Positions 25,280-32,364 of a DNA stretch of 64,000 bases are shown piece after piece. Source of the DNA: Oxalobacteraceae bacterium AB_14 (lineage in GTDB: Bacteria; Pseudomonadota; Gammaproteobacteria; Burkholderiales; Burkholderiaceae_D); NCBI GenBank assembly GCA_000381565.1, contig KB906725.1, positions 2,986,377 through 3,050,376 on the forward strand, read 5' to 3'. The translations under genes were made by a program, and so were the position numbers. The notes below the pieces were generated by a model that worked only from the letters and a program-made list of their open reading frames with translations, was not told the origin of the DNA and made no database searches. Positions within the stretch are counted from its first letter, which is position 1, and the number at the start of each line of letters is the position of its first letter.

Positions 25280-26440
25280 ATGAATCCATCTTTGCAGGGC
25301 CGTAATTCCGGCCTCGATACCTTGCGCGCGCTGGCCATTGTGCTGGTGTTTGCCAACCATTACATGCTGTTTGTCAGCGCAAGCCCGACATTCGGCTGGT
25401 TCAGCGAGATCGGCTGGACGGGTGTCGACCTGTTTTTCGCGCTCAGCGGTTATTTGATCGGCAACCAGATACTGGGGGGCATGCGCCGTTCACGGCAGTC
25501 GGACGGGGGCGAACGCTTTTCGCTGGCCCGTTTTTACGCGCGCCGCCTGCTGCGGACCCTGCCGAATTTTTACTTCGTGCTGGCGCTGTATGCCTTGTGG
25601 CCGGCGTTCCGCGGCACCAGCGTGCTGCCGCCGTTGTGGAAGTTCCTGACTTTTACCCAGAACATCCAGCTGGTGCCCGGGACGGCGTTCTCGCACGCCT
25701 GGTCGCTGTGCGTCGAGGAGCAGTTTTATTTCCTGTTGCCGGCCGTGGCGCTGGCGATCGCGGCCTGCCGCAGGCCGCTGCTGCTGGCCTGGCTGACGGT
25801 GATCGGCATGTTGCTGTCCGGCATGGCGATCCGCAGCCATCTGTGGACCCAGTATGTCGGGCCGGCGGAGCAGGGCGGTTTTCATTACTACTCGTTGATT
25901 TATTATTCTTCGCTATGCCGCTTCGATGAGCTGGTGGCCGGGGTAGCGCTGGCGCTGCTGAAGAACCACCACGCCGGCGCCTGGGCCCGGCTGACTTCGC
26001 GCGGCAACTGGGCGCTGGCGGCGGGTGCGGCGCTGCTGGCGCTGACCTGGTCGCTGTTCATCGAGGACCATTACAGTTATCCGATGACGGTGGTCGGCTA
26101 TCCGATGCTGGGCCTGAGTTTCACGCTGCTGCTGATCGCGGCCTTGAGCCCCGGCTCGCTGCTGCAAAGGTTGCGGGTACCGGGCGCGGCCAGCATTGCG
26201 TTGTGGTCGTATGCGATCTATCTGACGCACAAGACGTTGTGCGTGCTGCTGCGCGCGCCGCTCAAGGCGGAAGGCTGGGGGCCGAACAGCTGGCAGGCCA
26301 TCGTGTTGATGACTGCGGCCAGCCTGCTGGCCGGTTGGCTGCTGCATCTACTGGTGGAGACGCCGTTCATGAAGCTGCGCGACCGTTACGTGCCGGGCAA
26401 TTTCGCCCGATCGGTAGCTCCAGCCGCCGCCATCGCTTAA
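25280..26440 (+). CDS. Acyltransferase-3 family membrane protein (OafA/YrhL type)
   Basis: This 386-residue integral membrane protein has about ten hydrophobic helices. It shows the family hallmarks: RNSGLDTLRALAIVLVFANH (Arg and His in helix 1), TGVDLFFALSGYLIG, RRLLRTLPNFYFVL and HAWSLCVEEQFYFLLP. These proteins O-acetylate or acylate cell-surface glycans across the membrane. It is the third gene after DUF1906 and the small protein on the same strand, suggesting the operon modifies an envelope polymer. The glycan target is unknown. Confidence 0.9.
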   Translation: MNPSLQGRNSGLDTLRALAIVLVFANHYMLFVSASPTFGWFSEIGWTGVDLFFALSGYLIGNQILGGMRRSRQSDGGERFSLARFYARRLLRTLPNFYFVLALYALWPAFRGTSVLPPLWKFLTFTQNIQLVPGTAFSHAWSLCVEEQFYFLLPAVALAIAACRRPLLLAWLTVIGMLLSGMAIRSHLWTQYVGPAEQGGFHYYSLIYYSSLCRFDELVAGVALALLKNHHAGAWARLTSRGNWALAAGAALLALTWSLFIEDHYSYPMTVVGYPMLGLSFTLLLIAALSPGSLLQRLRVPGAASIALWSYAIYLTHKTLCVLLRAPLKAEGWGPNSWQAIVLMTAASLLAGWLLHLLVETPFMKLRDRYVPGNFARSVAPAAAIA

Positions 26441-26487
26441 GTTGGCCAACCGCGCGCTAGCTGTTGCCGCGAGACGTGGCGGTCAGA

Positions 26488-27156
26488 TCAGCCGCCAACG
26501 GCTGCGAGGCGCGCCTCATGCGCCACCCGTGCCATCCCTTCCACGGCCGTGAAGAAGGCATTGCCACGCGCAATCTCATTCTTCTTGAAAAAACTCGACG
26601 GTTTGGGAAAACCCTTCAGTGTCATGTCGATCAGGATTTCGTTGATCGTGGTGTCGTATTCAAAGCCGGGGTTCAAGGTCATGTATTGGATACGCCCGCC
26701 GAGCCAGCCGCCTTCAGTATTGATTTGCGGGGCGCTAAGCAGCAAGGCGCCGAGCCGGTTGATGTTTTGCTGGATGGTGGTCAGCGCGGCCTGATCCATA
26801 TACTGGGTCTGGCGCAGATTGCCACTGTTCTGCCCACCCGCCAGCAATATCCTGGCCGGCCTAGGGACATTGCTGGGAGGCCCGTTGAGAAGATTGTTAT
26901 CGTAGACTTCGTTGACGGCAACGTGCGTCAGCTCGTGGATCAGGCGACGCAGCTTGCCTGGTGTTTGCTGCACGATATATTCGGTACCGTACTGCTTGAT
27001 GTAGACGTTTGCGAAACCATTGTTAGGATCATCCAGCCATTCGCACACCAGCGCCTTGTAGGCAACGATCTCAGGAATAATCCGGGCGACGACCTTGCCC
27101 TGATGTTGAATCGCGAGGCGATTTAGTTCAGTAAAATCGGCGGTCGGCGCGGGCAT
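26488..27156 (-). CDS. Zincin-like protein with HExxH motif
   Basis: This 222-residue protein contains IHELTHVAVNEVYDN; HELTH at 74-78 fits the HExxH zinc-binding motif, and Glu83 could be a third ligand in the gluzincin manner. No signal peptide or membrane segment is seen. I do not recognise a named family; secreted toxin domains and effector proteins often have such isolated zincin modules. The downstream neighbour at 27398 on the same strand is separated by 240 bp and not obviously linked. Base composition is less GC-rich than its neighbours, a hint of acquisition. Confidence 0.65.
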   Translation of the reverse strand: MPAPTADFTELNRLAIQHQGKVVARIIPEIVAYKALVCEWLDDPNNGFANVYIKQYGTEYIVQQTPGKLRRLIHELTHVAVNEVYDNNLLNGPPSNVPRPARILLAGGQNSGNLRQTQYMDQAALTTIQQNINRLGALLLSAPQINTEGGWLGGRIQYMTLNPGFEYDTTINEILIDMTLKGFPKPSSFFKKNEIARGNAFFTAVEGMARVAHEARLAAVGG

Positions 27157-27397
27157 CGGATACTCCTTTTCCGGTCAGGATTCGGGCTGCAAACTACAGC
27201 TAGGCACGGACTCGTCGATCGACCGCCACGGCGAGCTGGATCGCTTTGAAGTGTATTTTGAGAAACTAATTCTTGTCAACAAAATACCAGATGGTCAGCC
27301 ATCCGGACGGGTGCAGCGGATGGGCAACCGACGCAATTGCAACACTCTGATCGCCGACCGCTGCCAGCTCGCGAAAGCCAGCTTTATAAAGCTTCCC

Positions 27398-27862
27398 TTA
27401 ATTCAACTCGATCACGTCGAACGGCGACTGCATCGAACCCAGGAAAACCATGACGCTGCGCGCACGTTCGCCCATGTCCTCGTGGCGGGTGGCGGCGATG
27501 GCGGCGCGCAGGCCGGGGGCCACTTCGGTGATGTGCGGACTGTCGTAGGCGGCCACCAGCAGCGCCGCCAGTTCGCTGGCGCGGCCGCGATTGTTGCGCA
27601 TGCGTTCCTCCAGCATCGCCAGCAGCGCCCGCTGCATGCGCGGCGTCGGATTGGTGATGTAGCCGAACACCAGCGGCGTATTGCCGATCGCCTCGCACAG
27701 GCGGCTCTCGATCTGGTCCGGCTTGACGTCGGAGGCGATGTCGAAATAGGCGCCATTCCAGCGCGTCCGTTCATACGGATGGCCGGGCGGGAAGGAATCG
27801 GCGGTCTCAAAGCCGAGAACGTGGCTCAGGTAACGCAGCCATTTGAGGATAGTGGGCATCAT
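27398..27862 (-). CDS. Hypothetical cytoplasmic protein
   Basis: This 154-residue protein starts MMPTILKWLRYLSHVLGFET and is predicted helical, with a segment RMQRALLAMLEERMRNNRGR and no signal peptide or membrane span. I do not recognise a family. Codon use is typical of the genome, so it is likely a real gene. It lies upstream of the zincin-like gene on the same strand with a 240-bp gap and is convergent with nothing. Confidence 0.65.
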   Translation of the reverse strand: MMPTILKWLRYLSHVLGFETADSFPPGHPYERTRWNGAYFDIASDVKPDQIESRLCEAIGNTPLVFGYITNPTPRMQRALLAMLEERMRNNRGRASELAALLVAAYDSPHITEVAPGLRAAIAATRHEDMGERARSVMVFLGSMQSPFDVIELN

Positions 27863-28112
27863 GCCGGCATTTTATCCTGAGTGACGACACTCTACCGAAC
27901 CTGATGCGCATCAACCACTCCCGGCATAGCGTACGTATGCTTCTATGACCACCCGGCTGGCCGAAACGTCACGGTGGCGGAGCTCATCGGCGCGGGTGCT
28001 GGCTTGGAAAAACTGATTTACTTGGGGATCTTGCTGTCCTACTGCGATGGCCGGGTATCTATCAGCAGGACGTAAAATCGCGCAAGAACTACAAACTTGC
28101 CTGGAGTCGGTA

Positions 28113-28379
28113 ATGCTAGACCGCGTCGCGCTGCTCATTGTTGGGATCGTCTGTGCCGTTTTGGCTTGGGCTTCCTGGCACTTTGGAGGGGAGCCGATGA
28201 CGGGCATGTTTATGGCTATCGTCTTGGTGGCCTACGCCGTCGACAACTTTCAACTCCGACGCCAGGTGCGCCAACTGCTTGCGGATCGAGATAAACGCGA
28301 GAAACGTGAAAAGGAAGCCGGGTTGAAGCGCTTGATGCGGGGCCTGCTTGTCGTGCGCGACAAGCGCAAGGAAAGCTAG
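28113..28379 (+). CDS. Small membrane protein with basic coiled tail
   Basis: From the ATG at 28113 (ribosome binding site GGAG) the protein is 88 residues. It has two hydrophobic helices (LDRVALLIVGIVCAVLAWAS and MFMAIVLVAYAVDNF) and a charged C-terminal tail rich in Arg, Lys and Asp (RDKREKREKEAGLKR). No family is recognised. The tail could be an amphipathic helix on the cytoplasmic side. A hairpin terminator follows 21 bp after the stop. Confidence 0.7.
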   Translation: MLDRVALLIVGIVCAVLAWASWHFGGEPMTGMFMAIVLVAYAVDNFQLRRQVRQLLADRDKREKREKEAGLKRLMRGLLVVRDKRKES

Positions 28380-28400
28380 CGTATCGATGTCGAAATAAGG

Positions 28401-28433
28401 CAGCCGCCGGGCAGTATGTCTGTCCGGCGGCTG
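28401..28433. terminator. Bidirectional hairpin terminator
   Basis: A perfect 10-bp stem CAGCCGCCGG / CCGGCGGCTG with a 13-nt loop lies between the convergent small membrane protein gene and the pirin gene. The flanking TTGTAACTTT (plus strand) and CCTTATTTCG (minus strand) are weakly U-rich, so it may serve both directions. Confidence 0.7.
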
Positions 28434-28441
28434 TTGTAACT

Positions 28442-29311
28442 TTAAGCTTGGGCTTCCTCGCCCAGCTTGCCGGCGCGGAAATCTTCAACGGCGGCGAAGA
28501 TCTCGGCCTGGGTATTCATCACGAACGGGCCGTACTGCGCGATCGGCTCGTTCAGCGGCTGGCCGGCCACCAGGATCAGGCGGCTGTCTTGCGCCGCCTG
28601 CACCGTCACGCCATCGGCGCCTGCGGTGTTCGCCAGGATCGCCATCCGGCCCGACGCCACCGCCTTGTCGCCGACAGTCACCTCGCCGCGATAGGTGAAG
28701 ATGAAGGCATTGTGACCTTCCGGCAACGCCTGGCTGAAGCTGGCGCCGGCCGGCACGTGGATGTCGAGATAAATCGGCTCCGTCACCGCGCGCTGCACCG
28801 CACCGTCCACGCCGTGGCTGCTGCCGGCGATCACTTTGACCGCCACGCCGTCGGCCGTGGTGAAGGCCGGCACGTCGGCGCCATTGAAATCGCGGTACCA
28901 CGGCGCCTGCATCTTGTCCTTGGCGGGCAGGTTCAGCCACAGTTGGAAACCTTCCATCACGCCGGCTTCCTGTTCCGGCATTTCCGAGTGGATCACGCCA
29001 CGGCCTGCGGTCATCCATTGCACGCCGCCGTTGGTCAGCAAGCCTTCGTTGCCGGCGCTGTCCTTGTGACGCATTCGGCCTTCCAGCATGTAGGTCACGG
29101 TTTCAAAGCCGCGGTGCGGATGGCTGGGGAAGCCGGCGATGTAGTCGTTGGCCTGGTCGCTGCCGAAATTATCCAGCATCAGGAACGGATCCAGCCGGCG
29201 CTGCAAGGGCTGGGTCAGGACGCGATTGATCTTGACGCCTGCGCCGTCCATCACGGCCTGGCCGCTGATAACGCGCTCTACGCTGCGTGGGGTGTTTACT
29301 TGATCGGTCAT
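28442..29311 (-). CDS. Pirin-family protein
   Basis: From the ATG at 29311 (MTDQVNTPRSVERVISGQAV, AAGGAGCATG ribosome binding site) the protein is 289 residues. It has the pirin bicupin signatures: DPFLMLDNFGS, then AGFPSHPHRGFETVTYMLEG (metal-binding His pair), GVQWMTAGRGVIHSEMP (third His and Glu) and a second cupin with GHNAFIFTYRGEV. Bacterial pirins bind iron and include quercetinases and regulators. It follows the azoreductase gene after 28 bp as a two-gene unit. The frame is open upstream to 29440 but overlaps azoR. Confidence 0.93.
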   Translation of the reverse strand: MTDQVNTPRSVERVISGQAVMDGAGVKINRVLTQPLQRRLDPFLMLDNFGSDQANDYIAGFPSHPHRGFETVTYMLEGRMRHKDSAGNEGLLTNGGVQWMTAGRGVIHSEMPEQEAGVMEGFQLWLNLPAKDKMQAPWYRDFNGADVPAFTTADGVAVKVIAGSSHGVDGAVQRAVTEPIYLDIHVPAGASFSQALPEGHNAFIFTYRGEVTVGDKAVASGRMAILANTAGADGVTVQAAQDSRLILVAGQPLNEPIAQYGPFVMNTQAEIFAAVEDFRAGKLGEEAQA

Positions 29312-29339
29312 GACATGCTCCTTGGTTTGTTGAGTTGCT

Positions 29340-29939
29340 TTACACCAGTACTGCGTTGATCTCTGCTTCTGCCTGCGCTTGCGCCTTGGCCACCGCTTCA
29401 GGACCCATGCCCAGGCCTTCGGCGAAGACATATTGCACATCGGTCAGGCCGACGAAGTTCAGGAACATCTTGATGTGGGCCAGCTGCGTGTCGGTCGGGC
29501 CGTCGCGGTGCATGCCGCCACGCGACAGCGCCACGTACACCTTCTTGCCGGTCAACAGGCCGACCGGGCCGGTCGGGCCGTACTTGAAGGTCACGCCGGC
29601 GCGGGCAATCGCGTCGAACCAGCTTTTCAGCTGCGCGGTGATGCCGAAGTTGTAGGTCGGCGCACCGATGACGATCACGTCGGCAGCTTGCACCTGGGCG
29701 ATCAGCGCGTCGTCCAGCGCCACGCGGGCGGCCTGGGCTTCGGTGCGCTGGTCGGCCGGGGTGAACAGGGCTTGCAGGGTCGGCTCGTCGATCACTGGAT
29801 GCGGATCGGCTGCCAGGTCGCGGCGCAGCAGCGTTGCGGCCGGGTTGGCGGCGCTGACCTTGGCGACAATGGCGTCAGCCAGGCGGGTCGATTCGGAACC
29901 GGTGCTGCGGGCGCTGGAGTTGATTTGCAAGATGTTCAT
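29340..29939 (-). CDS. azoR: FMN-dependent NADH-azoreductase
   Basis: This 199-residue flavodoxin-like protein starts MNILQINSSARSTGSESTRL (FMN phosphate loop), contains VIVIGAPTYNFGITAQLKSW and ARAGVTFKYGPTGPVGLLTG, and ends with GLTDVQYVFAEGLGMGPEA, all typical of AzoR. It reduces azo compounds and quinones using NADH and FMN. A long upstream open frame (to 30542) overlaps the divergent LysR gene and is a shadow. It probably forms an operon with the pirin gene, controlled by the divergent LysR. Confidence 0.95.
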   Translation of the reverse strand: MNILQINSSARSTGSESTRLADAIVAKVSAANPAATLLRRDLAADPHPVIDEPTLQALFTPADQRTEAQAARVALDDALIAQVQAADVIVIGAPTYNFGITAQLKSWFDAIARAGVTFKYGPTGPVGLLTGKKVYVALSRGGMHRDGPTDTQLAHIKMFLNFVGLTDVQYVFAEGLGMGPEAVAKAQAQAEAEINAVLV

Positions 29940-30051
29940 GGTGTTGCTCCTGTTGTCTGGTTTGTGCTGCGATGGAGTCACTTTAATCGTTTCATATTCG
30001 TTGCGGAAGACGTTAAAATGGATAACATTAATCCACTGATGGAACAGTCCT

Positions 30052-30963
30052 ATGGAAATCGATCCCGGCGACCTGCTGTTATTCGCCCGCATCGTCGAAT
30101 GCGGGAGCTTCAGCCTGGCGGCGCAGCGGGTGCAATTGCCGAAATCGACGGTGTCGCGCCGGATTTCGCTGCTGGAGGCGCATCTGGGCGAGCGCCTGCT
30201 CCAGCGCACCACGCGCAAGCTGGTGCTGACCGAATTCGGCGCCAGCCTGCTGGAGCACGCGCGCCGCGTGGCCGACGAGACCGAGCAGGCCGGCGCGCTG
30301 GCGCAGCACCGGCAGGGCGCGCCCAGCGGCCTGCTGCGGATCTCGATGCCGGCCGACTTCGCCAGCGTGGCGATGGGCGCGATGATGACGCGCTTCATGA
30401 ACCAGTACCCGGCCATCGCGCTGGAGCTGGACTTGTCGCCGCGCCGGGTCGACCTGGTGGCGGAAAACTTCGACTTGGCCATCCGCATGGGCAACCTGCC
30501 GGACGACGCCTCGCTGGCCGCGCGCCGCGTCACCCTGAGCAAGATCGCACTGTACGCCTCGCCGCTCTACACCTCGCTGCGCGGCCTGCCCGAACACCCC
30601 GACGACTTGTTCAGGCACGACCTGCTCAGCCTGCCACCACGGGTGAACGGGCTGATACGCTGGAAGCTGTTGCGCGGCAAGACGGAATGGGAACGCGAGT
30701 TGCCGGTGCGCTTGCTGGCCAATTCGCCGGAACTGCTGGTGCGCATGGCGGCCACGGGCGTGGGCATCGCCGCCTCGACCGAGCTGATCGCGCGCGAACA
30801 GGTGCAGACGGGGGCGTTGGTGAGGGTGTTGCCGGAGTGGTCGTTCCCGGTCGTGACCGGGTGGGCGGTGTTCCCCGGCCGCCGGCTGATGCCGGCCAAG
30901 ACCAGGGTATTCCTCGACATGCTGCAGGCGGCCTTCGAGGAAAGCGGGCCGGTCGGGGTGTAG
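30052..30963 (+). CDS. LysR-family regulator divergent from azoR/pirin
   Basis: This 303-residue LTTR has the N-terminal helix-turn-helix (FSLAAQRVQLPKSTVSRRIS) and a periplasmic-binding-like effector domain (SGLLRISMPADFASVAMGAM onward). It is divergently arranged with azoR and pirin across a 112-bp AT-rich intergenic region, the usual arrangement for a LysR protein that controls its neighbour. The inducer is probably an electrophile or quinone, by analogy only. Confidence 0.92.
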   Translation: MEIDPGDLLLFARIVECGSFSLAAQRVQLPKSTVSRRISLLEAHLGERLLQRTTRKLVLTEFGASLLEHARRVADETEQAGALAQHRQGAPSGLLRISMPADFASVAMGAMMTRFMNQYPAIALELDLSPRRVDLVAENFDLAIRMGNLPDDASLAARRVTLSKIALYASPLYTSLRGLPEHPDDLFRHDLLSLPPRVNGLIRWKLLRGKTEWERELPVRLLANSPELLVRMAATGVGIAASTELIAREQVQTGALVRVLPEWSFPVVTGWAVFPGRRLMPAKTRVFLDMLQAAFEESGPVGV

Positions 30964-30972
30964 TTACCTTTG

Positions 30973-31014
30973 CCCCGCACGGCCATGCGGGGTCCGACCC
31001 CTAAGCGGTAGGGG
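30973..31014. repeat. Two tandem short hairpins between convergent genes
   Basis: CCCCGCA-cggcca-TGCGGGG (30973-30992) and CCCCTA-agcgg-TAGGGG (30998-31014) lie between the lysR stop and the psd stop. They could form a bidirectional terminator. The GGGGTCCGACCCC core between them is a further overlapping dyad. Confidence 0.6.
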
Positions 31015-31042
31015 CGGCGTTTCGCTTAAGGTGGCAGGGGTG

Positions 31043-31921
31043 CTACTTCTTCAGCTGGGCCATCGTCTGGCCCAGCTGGACGGCGCCGGCCGGCTGCCAC
31101 GCCGGATTGAAGCTCAGCACATCCTTGGGGAACAGCATGACGACGGTCGAACCGAGCAGGAAGCGGCCCAGTTCCTCGCCTTTTTTCAGCACGATGTCCT
31201 GCTCGTCGTACTGCCATTCGCACACATGCGGCATGCGCGGCGGATTGACCACGCCGTGCCACACGGTGGCCATGCTGCCGACGATGGTGGCGCCGACCAG
31301 GGTCATCACGAACGGGCCGTGGGCGGTGTCGAACACGCACACCACGCGCTCGTTGCGGGCGAACAGGCCGGGGATGCCGCGCGCGGCGGCCGGGCTGACC
31401 GAGAACAGCTCGCCCGGCACGTAGATCATGCGGGTCAGCTTGCCGTCGCAAGGCATGTGGATGCGGTGGTAGTCGCGCGGGCTCAGGTACAGATTGGCGA
31501 AGCTGCCGTTGTGGAACTTGGCGGCCAGTTCGGCGTCGCCGCCGACCAGCGCGGTGGTGCTGAAATTGTGGCCCTTGGCCTGGAAGATCTGGTCTTCCTT
31601 GATGTCGCCGAACTGGCTGATGCGGCCGTCGATCGGGCAGATGAAGTCGGCGTCGGCGATCGGGCGGGCGTCGGGCCGCAGCGCGCGCGTGAAGAATTCA
31701 TTGAAGCTGGCGTAATGGGTAATGTCTGGATCGAGCGCCTCGGCCATGTTGACATTGTACTTGCCGACGAACCAGCGTATCAGCCAGGTGGTCTTGCTGC
31801 CGCCCTTGGCGCCGGCCACGCGGCCGGCAAAATTGGTCAACGCTCCCTTGGGAAGCAGGTAGTGCGGCAGGACGGCAAGGCGAGACACGATAGGGTATCC
31901 ATACAATAAACGATCGCGCAT
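31043..31921 (-). CDS. psd: Phosphatidylserine decarboxylase
   Basis: From the ATG at 31921 (MRDRLLYGYPIVSRLAVLPH) the proenzyme is 292 residues. It has the PSD signatures: FFTRALRPDARPI, DGRISQFGDI, YLSPRDYHRIHMP and the autocatalytic site GRFLLGSTVVM, where cleavage between Gly and Ser creates the pyruvoyl cofactor. The enzyme makes phosphatidylethanolamine at the inner membrane. An in-frame ATG at 31969 would add 16 residues unlike the family, so 31921 is preferred. It is divergent from the coiled-coil/adenylate cyclase pair. Confidence 0.96.
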   Translation of the reverse strand: MRDRLLYGYPIVSRLAVLPHYLLPKGALTNFAGRVAGAKGGSKTTWLIRWFVGKYNVNMAEALDPDITHYASFNEFFTRALRPDARPIADADFICPIDGRISQFGDIKEDQIFQAKGHNFSTTALVGGDAELAAKFHNGSFANLYLSPRDYHRIHMPCDGKLTRMIYVPGELFSVSPAAARGIPGLFARNERVVCVFDTAHGPFVMTLVGATIVGSMATVWHGVVNPPRMPHVCEWQYDEQDIVLKKGEELGRFLLGSTVVMLFPKDVLSFNPAWQPAGAVQLGQTMAQLKK

Positions 31922-32043
31922 TATAGCGCCCGGTTGCGCGCCACCCTCGAAAAGCGCTTTTGAAGGCATGATAATGAAGTGATATGATGCTGCAGTGTAC
32001 TTCTTGCAGCGGGCCTCCCCTGAAAAAGCCTAAAGTTACCGAG

Positions 32044-32364
32044 ATGATCCAGCCCGACGACGACAGCCTGCGTCTGGCGCTGGCCGAGGTGCGCGATTTG
32101 CAGCGCACCGTGGTCGTGCTGCGCTCGGAGTTGGAGCTGTCGCACAACGAGCGCCAGCATGCGGTGCAGGACGCCTTGTCCTTCGCCCACAGCGAGATCA
32201 GCCAATTGCGCGAAACCGTCGCCGCCCTGCGCACCAGTCTGGAGCGGCTGATGCAGGAAAAGCTGGACGCGCTGCAACAGGCCAACACCGTGCGCCACGC
32301 CGAAATCGCCCAGCTGCACGACACCATCCGCGCGCTGCGCGACACGCTGGAGGCGCGCGCATGA
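32044..32364 (+). CDS. Small coiled-coil protein coupled to the adenylate cyclase
   Basis: From the ATG at 32044 (MIQPDDDSLRLALAEVRDLQ) the protein is 106 residues, almost entirely heptad-rich helix (ELELSHNERQHAVQDAL and onward), with no membrane segment. It has no recognised domain. Its stop overlaps the cyclase start by 4 bp (ATGA), which implies translational coupling and perhaps physical association. An earlier ATG at 31984 exists but lacks a ribosome binding site. Confidence 0.75.
   Translation: MIQPDDDSLRLALAEVRDLQRTVVVLRSELELSHNERQHAVQDALSFAHSEISQLRETVAALRTSLERLMQEKLDALQQANTVRHAEIAQLHDTIRALRDTLEARA

Noticed and set aside
27911..28207. 98-residue minus-strand ORF in the gap before the small membrane protein
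   Set aside because: No ribosome binding site, overlaps the start of the plus-strand gene at 28113 and has no domain-like features.
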